In this document: in pieces, positions 1-8,851 of the stretch
Layout of the letters: the number at the start of each line of letters is the position of its first letter
Position numbering within the stretch: the stretch's first letter is position 1
DNA from: Actimicrobium sp047621345
GTDB lineage: Bacteria > Pseudomonadota > Gammaproteobacteria > Burkholderiales > Burkholderiaceae_D
Assembly (NCBI GenBank): GCA_047621345.1
Contig: JBLHLW010000016.1
Coordinates: forward strand, 7,693 to 71,692
Direction: 5' to 3'
Length of the DNA stretch: 64,000 nucleotides
Notes under the pieces: model-generated
Databases searched by the model: none
What the model was told of the DNA's origin: nothing
The model's input: only the letters and a program-made list of their open reading frames with translations
Made by a program: the position numbers and the translations under genes

Positions 1-1554
1 GCTGACTACGGGTGACAAAGCAGCATAGACAGCTGCAGAATTGAGGCCCGCATTTTCGGCGATACGCCAGTAGGTTCCGGCAGGCAATGCTGCATAGGCC
101 GGGCTTCTGGCTCTAGCGGCAGCGACGTTGGCGGCGGTCGGATTGAGCAATGCGAAGGTTGCTGCCCGTGCCAGGTAGCCGGTGCGGGAATTTGAAACCT
201 TGTTTTCCGAGTAAAGGAAGGCCGTGTCAAAGTCCCACGCGCCTTGAGTGCCCTTCAGACCGGCAACCAACCGTGTGAAGGTCGAGTCAATACTGCTGAC
301 GCGGGGGCCGACATCGGCGGCGATATAACGCAAGCGTGCTGCTGTGCCGAAGTACGGGTTATCAGGATGAGCAGCACCAAGTGCGACACCGGCGTTGCTA
401 ACCGGGCCGCCCGGGTAACCGACACTGCCACTGACACCTGATGGTGTGGAGTAAGAAACCGACTCGCTCTTGTAGAGGTTGTACTCGACATAGGCTTGCA
501 GGTCCGGATTGATCTGGCGTGTGCCGCGACCAAAGAAGTTAAACGTCTCCTGTTTAGGCTGAATTTGGTTGTAGTCTTGCGCCGAATCGGTCAGGCATCC
601 ACCGAGCGGATCGCCTTGCGGATGTGTCGTAAAGTTGCCGCACGCTGCCCCAGGGAAAAGACGGCTGAAGCCGGCGCCAGCGAGGTTGCCGCGGTTGTAG
701 TAGTCCAGCGTTGTTGGGTTGCGGACATTTCCGTTGACAGCGCTGCTGGCGAGATTGTTGTCAATAATTGCACCGGCACCACTCAAGTTTTCTTGTGCGC
801 TGAAGCCATACCCACGCAAATCAGATTTTCCAACCTGGCGACGGTCGCTGCGATCACGGTAGTACGCATCGCCCTTGTTGCCATATTCGAAGTTCAGCAA
901 GACATTGTATTTATCCGTATCGATGTCGCCAAAGCCGTGGGTAATCGTAGCGCGGACATCCTTGCCGTCGCCGTAGCTAGCGGTCTGACCGTAGCTTATC
1001 TTGGCCGTTGTACCTTTATAATCTTTGCGAAGGATGACGTTGACTACGCCGGCAATGGCGTCAGAGCCATAAATGGCTGATGCGCCGTCTTTCAGGATTT
1101 CAACGCGCTCGACAGCTTCCAGTGGAATCAGGTTGAGGTCTGCAAAGACTTTTTGACCATCGTCGGCCAAACCGTAGGGCGCAACGCGGCGGCCATTGAC
1201 CAGTACCAATGTCGAAGCGGTGCCGAGGCCGCGCAGCGAGATACCCGATGCACCGGCAGCAAAACCGTTACCAAAGGTGGTTGGTACTGAACCCTGGTTG
1301 TCAACGGCGAGCGATTGCAGCAATTCAGCAACACTGGCCTTGCCGGATTTCTCGATGTCGGTACGGCTCAGTATCTGAACGGCGGAGGCAGTTTCTGCCT
1401 GTGCCCGACGGATGTTTGACCCTGTCACTTCGACGCGTTGTGTGGCTGCAGCTTCTTGAGCCAAGGCAGGCATGGCGATCATGCCCAGTCCCATGACGAC
1501 ACTGCCTGAAAACATCAGGCGCATCGACCGTGACAATACGGTTTCCTTCATCAT
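1..1554 (-). CDS. TonB-dependent outer-membrane receptor (N-terminal 518 residues; C-terminus lies beyond the left edge)
   Basis: The frame is open from an ATG at 1554 to base 1 without a stop, so this is the N-terminal part of a longer protein. It starts with a signal peptide ending near ALAQEAAA. A plug domain follows: VEVTGSNIRR, then AELLQSL, SLRGLG, LVLVNGRR, VERVEILKDGASAIYGSDAI and GVVNVILRKDY. These are hallmark plug motifs of TonB-dependent receptors, followed by the start of a beta-barrel with aromatic strands. Such receptors import large substrates across the outer membrane using TonB-ExbBD energy. The start at 1554 is preferred over a second ATG at 1551 because GAAGGAG lies 7 nt upstream. 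It is divergent from a peptide ABC operon, so a peptide-like or siderophore-like ligand is possible. The substrate cannot be read from sequence. Confidence 0.93.
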   Translation of the reverse strand, partial: MMKETVLSRSMRLMFSGSVVMGLGMIAMPALAQEAAATQRVEVTGSNIRRAQAETASAVQILSRTDIEKSGKASVAELLQSLAVDNQGSVPTTFGNGFAAGASGISLRGLGTASTLVLVNGRRVAPYGLADDGQKVFADLNLIPLEAVERVEILKDGASAIYGSDAIAGVVNVILRKDYKGTTAKISYGQTASYGDGKDVRATITHGFGDIDTDKYNVLLNFEYGNKGDAYYRDRSDRRQVGKSDLRGYGFSAQENLSGAGAIIDNNLASSAVNGNVRNPTTLDYYNRGNLAGAGFSRLFPGAACGNFTTHPQGDPLGGCLTDSAQDYNQIQPKQETFNFFGRGTRQINPDLQAYVEYNLYKSESVSYSTPSGVSGSVGYPGGPVSNAGVALGAAHPDNPYFGTAARLRYIAADVGPRVSSIDSTFTRLVAGLKGTQGAWDFDTAFLYSENKVSNSRTGYLARAATFALLNPTAANVAAARARSPAYAALPAGTYWRIAENAGLNSAAVYAALSPVVS

Positions 1555-2098
1555 TGCCAAACTCCTTCGGGGGTAGTGTTTTTTAACAACCGATTTTTAT
1601 TCGCTGGTTATTTCCAGCTCTACAAACAATTTCCTTGGGAAATTGATTTTGTGAATCACATGGAACCATTTGCTGCAGATCAATGTCAATCTGCAAAATA
1701 GAACGGGTGTTCGAAAAAACAACAGGTTTTTTGTTGAGGAATTGAGGTGTCGGGACCGCCCGATGCAGAGCCAAACAGTGCAGATATATTGTCGATGTTG
1801 AATTACGCTAAATTTTATAAATCGATTTTTGACTTGAGGCGGCACTTGAATTTAGGCTTTTAATTCGCGGAAGGCGACAGGGGTAGGTGAACGTGAAATC
1901 TTGTGCGCAGCAGCATAAAAATATAATTCTCACACTCCCGAATCGTGTTGACTTGCGTTATCTTTACGGCCTTTTACGTCTCGGCCACATGCTGAGGCGC
2001 AACGGTCCAACGATCAATCGGGCCATCCGGTTCAGGCGTGCGATCAGGCATAGTCAGAGCAGGCCCGCATGGCCGCAGCGTATAGAGGATGTCGATCG
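1555..2098. other. Intergenic region between the divergent TonB receptor and peptide-transport operon
   Basis: A 544-bp region, more AT-rich than its surroundings between about 1580 and 1870. It should hold the promoters of both divergent units. It contains one clear dyad (1674-1695). I see no convincing gene: a 75-codon frame at 1887-2114 has no recognisable domain and runs past the start of the next gene. Confidence 0.6.
1674..1695 (-). promoter_or_regulatory. Dyad TGCAGAT-N8-ATCTGCA overlapping a consensus -35 hexamer
   Basis: A perfect 7-bp inverted repeat with an 8-nt spacer lies about 120 bp upstream of the TonB receptor start. Read on the minus strand, a consensus TTGACA (1689-1684) sits inside the dyad. 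No good -10 hexamer lies at 17 nt, only TTCCAT at 18. It could be an operator for the receptor. The regulator is unknown. Confidence 0.3.
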
Positions 2099-3886
2099 AT
2101 GTGGAAATTTGTAGCGCACGCGTGCGTCTCCCTGTTGCTGGTTGCCGGCCCTGCCCGTGCCGTTAGTCCGGCCGACCCTGACAAGGTCATCCATTACGCT
2201 ATGCCGGCGGCTGATGATGGTTTCGATCTGGTACGTACCGCGAACTATTATTCCGGCGTGATTGCTGAATCCATTTACGAGACGCTACTCACTTACGATT
2301 ACCTGGCCAGTCCGGCCAAGCTCGTGCCGAAAGTGGCCGAGGCGATGCCCGAGATCACCGACGGCGGCAAGACCTATACCTTTCATCTCAAGAAAGGGAT
2401 CTTCTTTACTGACGATCCCGCCTTCAAGGGCAAGCCACGAGAACTGATTGCGCAAGACTTTGCCTATGCGTTTCGTCGCCTGCTTGATCCGGTTAATCGC
2501 TCGCCTTCAGCGGGTTTTCTGCAAGGAAAAATCGTCGGCATGGATGCCGTTGTCGCTGCTGCAAAGAAGAGCGGCAAGTTCGATTACGACGCGCCAGTTG
2601 CCGGTTTGCAGACGCCCGACCGCTACACCTTGCAAGTGCGTCTGAATGCCCCCGACTACAATTTCCTGTACGTGATTGCCTACAGTGCGCTCGCCGGTAG
2701 CGCGCGCGAAGTCATTGATGCCTACGGCTTGCAAAGCGGCCAGCATCCGGTCGGTACCGGTGCTTACATGCTGGAGAGTTACGTTCCGCGCAGCAAGATC
2801 GTCCTCGTCGCCAACCCGGGCTATCGCGGTTCGATCTGGAATTTCGAACCTTCATCGGACCCGATGGACCAGCAAATCGTGCGTGACATGAAGGGCAAGA
2901 AAATGCCGCAGGTCGGGCGCATCGAGATCAGCGTGATCGAAGAAGAGCAGGCGCGCTGGCTGGCATTTCAGGACAAGCAGATCGACATCGACTGGATACC
3001 GCAACTGGCATCGCGCACCGCGCTCGATGGGGCCAAGCTCAAGCCCGAATTCGTCGCGCAAAAAATCCGCCTGCAACGCTTTATCGAACCAGCCATCACC
3101 TACACGTTCTTCAACATGCATGACCCCATCGTCGGTGGGTATACAAACGAAAAAAATGCGCTGCGTCGGGCGATCGCGATGTCCTTCAATACTGCCGAAG
3201 ATGTGGCGCTTATTCGTCATGGTCAAGCGATGAATGCCGAGATGATCATCCCGCCGGGTGTCGTCGGTTACGACCCGAGCTATCGCAGCAGCATTGGTTA
3301 CGACCCGGTACTGGCCAACAAACTGCTCGACCACTTTGGCTACAAGCGTGGTCCCGACGGTTATCGCACGCTGCCCGATGGCAAGCCACTACGTCTGAAA
3401 ATCAACCGCGAATCGTCGGTGATTTCGAAGGAATTGTCCGAGATGTGGAAGCGCGGGCTCGACGAGATTGGCGTTCATGCCGAGTACCCGGTCAGCAACT
3501 TTGCCGACAACCTCAAAGCCGCCAACAAGTGCGAACTGATGATGTGGGGCGGTGCCTGGAGCGTTGATTACCCGGATGGTGAAAATTTCCTGCAACTGTT
3601 GTATGGACCGAATGCCCATCAGGGCAATAACGGTTGCTACGAGTCGGCCGCTTATGATGCGCTATTCACGAAAGCGATCGCGTTGCCGCCGGGGGGCGAA
3701 CGCACTGCGCTGTATGCCCAGATGAACCGGCAGATGGAAGCCGATACGGCCTGGCATCTTGGCGTACTGCGCATCCGCAACTGGGTTAGTCGGCCGTGGG
3801 TGCTGGGTTTCAAGAAGCATCCGTTGCTGCATACCGGCTGGGAATATATTGACGTCGACAAGCGGCTGGTGGAGGAGGGGCGTTGA
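2099..3886 (+). CDS. ABC transporter substrate-binding protein, family 5 (peptide/oligopeptide type), copy 1
   Basis: A 595-residue periplasmic binding protein. A signal peptide covers residues 1-21 (cleavage after GPARA), which argues for the ATG at 2099 rather than an upstream ATG at 2069 that would put ten polar residues before the hydrophobic core. Typical SBP_bac_5 segments are visible: IYETLLTYDYLA, YTFHLKKGIFFTDDP, DFAYAFRRLLDP, PVGTGAYMLESYVP and VDYPDGENFLQLLYGP. The length is nearer YejA (about 600) than OppA or DppA (about 540). It should deliver oligopeptides or peptide-like compounds to the permeases encoded downstream. It is the first gene of the operon, and the next gene is a tandem paralogue. 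Confidence 0.93.
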   Translation: MWKFVAHACVSLLLVAGPARAVSPADPDKVIHYAMPAADDGFDLVRTANYYSGVIAESIYETLLTYDYLASPAKLVPKVAEAMPEITDGGKTYTFHLKKGIFFTDDPAFKGKPRELIAQDFAYAFRRLLDPVNRSPSAGFLQGKIVGMDAVVAAAKKSGKFDYDAPVAGLQTPDRYTLQVRLNAPDYNFLYVIAYSALAGSAREVIDAYGLQSGQHPVGTGAYMLESYVPRSKIVLVANPGYRGSIWNFEPSSDPMDQQIVRDMKGKKMPQVGRIEISVIEEEQARWLAFQDKQIDIDWIPQLASRTALDGAKLKPEFVAQKIRLQRFIEPAITYTFFNMHDPIVGGYTNEKNALRRAIAMSFNTAEDVALIRHGQAMNAEMIIPPGVVGYDPSYRSSIGYDPVLANKLLDHFGYKRGPDGYRTLPDGKPLRLKINRESSVISKELSEMWKRGLDEIGVHAEYPVSNFADNLKAANKCELMMWGGAWSVDYPDGENFLQLLYGPNAHQGNNGCYESAAYDALFTKAIALPPGGERTALYAQMNRQMEADTAWHLGVLRIRNWVSRPWVLGFKKHPLLHTGWEYIDVDKRLVEEGR

Positions 3887-3940
3887 AGGTGGTGGTTTTT
3901 GTCGGTGGGGGGCGCATGGGGGCGCGGTCGGTGGGACGCG

Positions 3941-3975
3941 CGCGTGGGCACGATAAGTCCGTGCCCACCCTACGG
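3941..3975 (+). repeat. Dispersed extragenic palindrome, element A copy 1
   Basis: A 9-bp perfect stem GTGGGCACG (3944-3952) and CGTGCCCAC (3960-3968) around a 7-nt loop, preceded by CGC and followed by CCTACGG. It lies in the 204-bp gap between the two binding-protein genes. Related copies occur at about 15575, 29872, 29959 and 35033. REP/MITE-like. It might also act as an mRNA processing or stability element inside the operon. Confidence 0.8.
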
Positions 3976-4090
3976 GCAGCGCACGCGCGCGCCATCGAAT
4001 GCCCACCCGCGCGACCTGGCGACGTTCGCCACACTGGCCCGGCGCACTGCACCGACAACAATGACATCGCTCTGACATGCTAGGAAACAC

Positions 4091-5881
4091 ATGACATCAC
4101 TCTGGTTACGCACCCTAATTCTGGCCGGCGCCACGGCGCTGCTGCCGTTGGCATCTCACGCGGCCGGTTCAGCCGATCCCGCCAAGGTCTTGCGCTATGT
4201 CTTCCCGGCCGCCGAATCCGGTTTTGATCCGGCCATCGCGCGGGATCTGTATTCGGCACAAGTGCTGCAATCGGTGTTCGAGACGCTCTATACCTACGAC
4301 TATCTGGCCCGTCCCGCCAAGCTGGTGCCGCTGACCGCCGATGGCATGCCGGAGGTGACCGAGGAAGGCAAGGTCTACACAATCCGTCTGAAGAAAGGCA
4401 TCACCTTTTATCCCGACGCCGCCTTCAAGGGTAAGACGCGCGAACTGACGATGGCCGACTATATGTATTCGTTCCGTCGCCTGTTCGACCCGAAACTGGC
4501 ATCGCCACACACCTGGCTGTTCGAGGGCAAGGTCATCGGCCTCGACGACCTCGCCAAGGAAGCCAAAAAGACCGGCAAGTTTGACTACGACACCCCGATC
4601 GCCGGTTTCGAACTGCTCGATCCGTACACGTTGCGCATCCGCCTGACCCAGCCCGATTTTAATCTCGGCATGATTCTGGCGCACATCCCCACTGGCGCCG
4701 TGGCACGCGAAGTGATCGAGAAATACCACGATACCGGCGGCCAAGTGATGGCCAATCCGGTCGGCACCGGGCCGTATCATCTAACTGAATGGGTACGCTC
4801 GTCTCGCATTGAACTGACTGCCAGCCCGGCGTATCGCGGCTTTACGTGGGATTTCAAAGCCGGCAGCGATCCCGAAGACCAAGCCATTGTTGCCAGCCTC
4901 AAGGGCAAGCGGATGCCGCAAATCGGCCGTGTCGAAATCGCCGTGATGGTCGAAGACCAGTCGCGTCTGCTGGCCTTCCAGAACGATGAAATCGACCTGT
5001 TCGAATTGCAGGGGCCACTTGCGCCGCAACTGCTGGTGCGCGGCAAGCTCAAACCCGAGTTCGCCAAAAAAGGCTACCAGCTCTCGCGCATCGTCGATCC
5101 CGAATCGAGCTACTACTACTGGAATATGGAAGACCCGGTACTGGGCGGGTTTGACAAGCACAAGATTGCGCTGCGCCGCGCCATCGCGATGGCCCACAAC
5201 GTCGATGAAGAAATTCGCCTGATCTGGAATGGCGAAGCCACCGCGCTGGAATATCCGATCCCGCCCGGTGTCGTCGGCCATGACCCGTCGTACAAGAGTT
5301 CCATCCAGTACGACCCGGTCGCTGCCAATGCCCTGCTCGACAAATTCGGCTACAAGAAAGGCGGCGACGGTTACCGCAATCTGCCTAGCGGCAAACCGTT
5401 CACGATCCGTTATTCGGCGCGCAACGACAGCACCGGCCAGCAGCAAGCCGAGATGTGGAAAAAGACCTACGACTCGATCGCCATTCGCATGACCGGCGAT
5501 GTGCGTCCGTTTCCGGATTTGCTGAAAGCCGAAAAATCCTGCCAGCTGCAAACCCGCACCTCGCCGTGGATTGCCGACTATCCCGATGGTGACAATTTCA
5601 TGCAGTTGTACTACGGCCCGAATACCGGCCAGAACAACAATGGCTGCGTCAAGATCCCGGCCTACGATGAGCTGTATCGCGCCTCGCAAAAGCTGGCGGA
5701 TGGTCCCGAGCGCGATCTGATTTATCACAAGATGACCCGCATCATGGAGCTGTACTCGGCCCAGCGGATGGGCTATGCGCGCTTTCGCAACATGGTGTCG
5801 CAAGCACGCGTGATCGGCTACAAGAAACATCCGATCCTGAGCGCCGAGTGGATGTACTTTGATATCGAGAAAAACAAATGA
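4091..5881 (+). CDS. ABC transporter substrate-binding protein, family 5, copy 2
   Basis: A 596-residue periplasmic binding protein, clearly paralogous to the gene just upstream. Shared blocks include TYDYLARPAKLVPL, YTIRLKKGITFYPD, AFKGKTRELTMADYMYSFRR and DYPDGDNFMQLYYGPN. A signal peptide covers about residues 1-24, ending LASHA. Its last codon overlaps the start of the next gene (ATGA), showing translational coupling to the secreted peptidase. Two binding proteins feeding one permease would widen the ligand range. The ligand is inferred to be oligopeptides because a peptidase shares the operon. Confidence 0.93.
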   Translation: MTSLWLRTLILAGATALLPLASHAAGSADPAKVLRYVFPAAESGFDPAIARDLYSAQVLQSVFETLYTYDYLARPAKLVPLTADGMPEVTEEGKVYTIRLKKGITFYPDAAFKGKTRELTMADYMYSFRRLFDPKLASPHTWLFEGKVIGLDDLAKEAKKTGKFDYDTPIAGFELLDPYTLRIRLTQPDFNLGMILAHIPTGAVAREVIEKYHDTGGQVMANPVGTGPYHLTEWVRSSRIELTASPAYRGFTWDFKAGSDPEDQAIVASLKGKRMPQIGRVEIAVMVEDQSRLLAFQNDEIDLFELQGPLAPQLLVRGKLKPEFAKKGYQLSRIVDPESSYYYWNMEDPVLGGFDKHKIALRRAIAMAHNVDEEIRLIWNGEATALEYPIPPGVVGHDPSYKSSIQYDPVAANALLDKFGYKKGGDGYRNLPSGKPFTIRYSARNDSTGQQQAEMWKKTYDSIAIRMTGDVRPFPDLLKAEKSCQLQTRTSPWIADYPDGDNFMQLYYGPNTGQNNNGCVKIPAYDELYRASQKLADGPERDLIYHKMTRIMELYSAQRMGYARFRNMVSQARVIGYKKHPILSAEWMYFDIEKNK

Positions 5882-7884
5882 TGCTACGTACTTTGAGCCT
5901 GACCACCCTGATGCTGGTTGTTCCGCTGGCCGTTGCTGCGCCAGAGCGTGCGCTGGTTCCGTTGATCGATGCAGCGCAAGTTGCACCGCTGTGCCAGTCC
6001 AGCCTGACCGACTTGCGTCAGCGTGTCGCCGCCATGGTGGCGTTGCCGCCGGAGCGCGCGCGGGATGTCGCGGTCGTTCTCGACGAATGGAATCGGCTGC
6101 AGATGGCGATGCAGGATGTCGACGGTCCGCTCTCGATTCTAAGTAATGTCTCGCCGGACAAGGCCACGCGCAGCGCGATGGAAGCCTGCCTCGTTGAGCT
6201 CGGTCAGTTCGAGACCGATCTCAACCAGAATCCGGTCGTCTATGCGCAATTCAAAGGCATCACGCCGCGCGACGCCATCGAAACCAAGCTGCGTCAGGAC
6301 GTGCTCGATGGCTTCGAGGATACCGGTGCCGCGCTCGCGCCGGCGCAACAGGCGCGCCTGAAAGCGATCCTGAAACAACTCGAAGAACTCGGTCAAGCCT
6401 TCGCCCGCAACGTGCGCGACAACAGTACGCAACTGGTCTTTAGTGCACAGGAAGTCACCGGCTTGCCGGCCGATTATCTGGCGCGTGCCAAGCGCGATGA
6501 CAAGGGCAATTATTTGCTCGGTTACGCCACGCCGGAATACCTGCCGTTCATGGAGTACGCCGACGACGCCAACGCCCGCAAGCGTTATCAGGCGGCCTAC
6601 ACCAATCGTGGCACCGCAGCCAATCCGCCCATGCTGAAAGAGGCAATGGCCTTGCGCCAGGAACTGGCAAGCTTGTTCGGTTTGCCGACCTATGCAGATT
6701 TCGCGATCCGTCGCCGCATGGCAAAAACACCCGGGGCGGTCTTCACCTTCCTCGATGAAGTTCAGGCCGCCGTTACCGAGCTGGAGAAAAAAGAAATCGC
6801 CGAACTGCGCGCCTTCAAGGCCGAGACCCTGAAGACCACGCTGGCCGACACCCGCATCGACCGCTGGGACGCCGGCTACTGGCAGCAGAAATTGAAGAAG
6901 GCGCGCTACAACGTCGACCAGAATGCGCTGCGCGCGTACTTCCCGACCCCGGCTGCGCTGGCCTGGATCATGGATATTTCCTCCCGCCTGTACGGTATCA
7001 GTTTCACCCGCGTCGAGGTGCCAGTCTGGCATGCCGACGTGCAGTACTACGATGTCTTCGACACCAAATCAGCGCAACGCATCGGCGGTATCTACCTCGA
7101 TCCGTTTCCGCGTGAAGGCAAATATGGCCACGCCGCCGCCTTCGGTGTTCGCGGTGTCAGTACGCTGGCCCAGCGCACGCCGGTCTCGGTACTGCTGACC
7201 AATTTCAATCGCACCGGCCTGTCGAGCGATGAGCTCGAAACCATGGTTCATGAATTCGGCCACGTGCTGCATGGTGTGCTGTCGCAGACCCGTTACGTGT
7301 CGCAGGCCGGTACTCGTGTCGAGCGCGATTTTGTCGAAGCGCCGTCGCAAATGTATGAAGAATGGGCCCGTCGCAAAGAGTCGCTGGGTTCGCTGGCCAA
7401 CTTCTGCAGCACGCCGTGTCCGGTCGTCGATGACGCGTTGCTGACGCGCCTGACCGCCGCGCACAACTTCGGTCGTGGCCTGCGTTACGGTCGTCAGTTG
7501 CTGTACGCGCGTTATGACATGAACGTCTACTCAGTGACCCCCGCCATGAAGGCCGGCGATCCTCTGGCGATCTGGAACACGATGGAAGCGGCGACCCCGC
7601 TCGGTCACGTCGCCGGCACCGAATTCCCCGGCCAGTTCGGCCACATCATGGGCGGTTATTCAGCCGGCTATTACGGTTACATGTGGTCCGAAGTACTGGC
7701 GCTCGACATGCTGTCGGCTTACCAGGACAAGCTGATGGACCCGGCCGTTGGCCAGCGCTACCGGCAAACTATTCTGGCCCGCGGCGGTGAAGCGCTCGGC
7801 GCCGACATGGTGCGTGAATTCCTCGGACGCGCGCCGGACAGTAAGGCATTTTTCGACGAAATTTCCGGCCAGCGGCTGCACTGA
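5878..7884 (+). CDS. M3-family zinc oligopeptidase, secreted
   Basis: A 668-residue metallopeptidase of the thimet oligopeptidase / dipeptidyl carboxypeptidase family. The zinc motif HEFGH is at residues 458-462, and the third zinc ligand is Glu487 in DFVEAPSQ, the usual spacing for M3 enzymes. Unlike cytosolic M3 enzymes, it opens with a hydrophobic signal peptide (about residues 1-20, ending AVAAPE), so it probably trims peptides in the periplasm before uptake. It overlaps the upstream binding protein by 4 nt and precedes the permease genes by 17 nt, so it belongs to the transport operon. A second ATG at 5881 could equally be the start. Confidence 0.93.
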   Translation: MMLRTLSLTTLMLVVPLAVAAPERALVPLIDAAQVAPLCQSSLTDLRQRVAAMVALPPERARDVAVVLDEWNRLQMAMQDVDGPLSILSNVSPDKATRSAMEACLVELGQFETDLNQNPVVYAQFKGITPRDAIETKLRQDVLDGFEDTGAALAPAQQARLKAILKQLEELGQAFARNVRDNSTQLVFSAQEVTGLPADYLARAKRDDKGNYLLGYATPEYLPFMEYADDANARKRYQAAYTNRGTAANPPMLKEAMALRQELASLFGLPTYADFAIRRRMAKTPGAVFTFLDEVQAAVTELEKKEIAELRAFKAETLKTTLADTRIDRWDAGYWQQKLKKARYNVDQNALRAYFPTPAALAWIMDISSRLYGISFTRVEVPVWHADVQYYDVFDTKSAQRIGGIYLDPFPREGKYGHAAAFGVRGVSTLAQRTPVSVLLTNFNRTGLSSDELETMVHEFGHVLHGVLSQTRYVSQAGTRVERDFVEAPSQMYEEWARRKESLGSLANFCSTPCPVVDDALLTRLTAAHNFGRGLRYGRQLLYARYDMNVYSVTPAMKAGDPLAIWNTMEAATPLGHVAGTEFPGQFGHIMGGYSAGYYGYMWSEVLALDMLSAYQDKLMDPAVGQRYRQTILARGGEALGADMVREFLGRAPDSKAFFDEISGQRLH

Positions 7885-7901
7885 AAGGGCACGAGCACAC
7901 T

Positions 7902-8840
7902 ATGACTTCCTACATATTGCGGCGCCTGTGGCAAATGCTACCGACCATGCTGGGCGTGATCCTGCTGGTCTTCATGCTGTTCAACTGGGTGGGTGGCGAT
8001 CCGGCCTACATCCTGGCCGGCAAGATGTCGAACGCCGAACAGATTGCCAACATCCGCACCCAGCTTGGCATCGACCAGCCGTTCTACGTGCAGCTATGGA
8101 TTTTCATCAAGCAGATCGTCACCTTCGATTTCGGCAGTAGCTGGAGCACCGGCGAAAAAGTCTCCAGCGTGATCCTGTCGCGCCTTGGGCCATCGCTCAC
8201 CGTACTCATTCCATTGACCATCCTCGAAACCGTGATCGCCATCGGCCTGGCGCTGGGTATTGCCTTTGTGCGCGGGTCACTCACTGACCGCGCCGTGATG
8301 GTGGCTTGTACCGTCGGTATGTCCATCAGCATTTTGGTCTACATCATCGTGTTCCAGTACTTCTTTGCCTACAAGCTCGGCATGTTCCCGGTGCAGGGTT
8401 GGGGCGATAACTTCCTCGAAAACCTGTTCAAGTATGCGCTGCTGCCTATCCTCATTGGTCTGGCCGTCAGCGTGGCGCCGACGTTGCGCTTGTTCCGTAC
8501 CTTCGTGCTCGATGAAGTCAATCAGGATTACGTGCGCACCGCGCGTGCCAAGGGCGTTTCCGAGCGCCGCATCCTGTGGGTGCATGTATTGCGCAACGCG
8601 GCTATTCCGATCATCACGCACGTGATGTCGAACTTGCCTGCACTGCTGATCGGCGCCTTCCTGATCGAACGCTTTTTCTCGATCCCGGGGATTGGTCGCG
8701 AAGTCATTCTGGCTGTTGAGCGCAGCGACTTCCCGGTCATCAAGGCGATCACTGTCTACGTCGCCGCCGCCACGATGATCTTCAATTTGCTCACGGACTT
8801 GCTGTATCAGGCCGTTGATCCACGCGTACAACTGAAGTAG
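7902..8840 (+). CDS. Peptide ABC transporter permease (DppB/OppB type)
   Basis: A 312-residue inner-membrane protein with six predicted membrane spans. It begins with the typical LRRLWQMLPTMLGVILLVFML helix and contains the EAA-loop region DYVRTARAKGVSERRILWVHVLRNA, which contacts the ATPase. The C-terminal DLLYQAVDPRVQLK is standard for DppB/OppB. It forms a heterodimeric channel with the following permease. It lies 11 bp from that gene in the same operon. Confidence 0.95.
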   Translation: MTSYILRRLWQMLPTMLGVILLVFMLFNWVGGDPAYILAGKMSNAEQIANIRTQLGIDQPFYVQLWIFIKQIVTFDFGSSWSTGEKVSSVILSRLGPSLTVLIPLTILETVIAIGLALGIAFVRGSLTDRAVMVACTVGMSISILVYIIVFQYFFAYKLGMFPVQGWGDNFLENLFKYALLPILIGLAVSVAPTLRLFRTFVLDEVNQDYVRTARAKGVSERRILWVHVLRNAAIPIITHVMSNLPALLIGAFLIERFFSIPGIGREVILAVERSDFPVIKAITVYVAAATMIFNLLTDLLYQAVDPRVQLK

Positions 8841-8851
8841 GAACCGGATTC

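Noticed and set aside
1887..2114. 75-codon frame upstream of the first binding-protein gene
   Set aside because: It overlaps the real start, has no domain and sits in the expected promoter region.
4781..5986. 401-codon minus-strand frame antisense to the second binding protein
   Set aside because: A shadow of a high-GC gene. The plus strand has signal peptide, family motifs and operon context.
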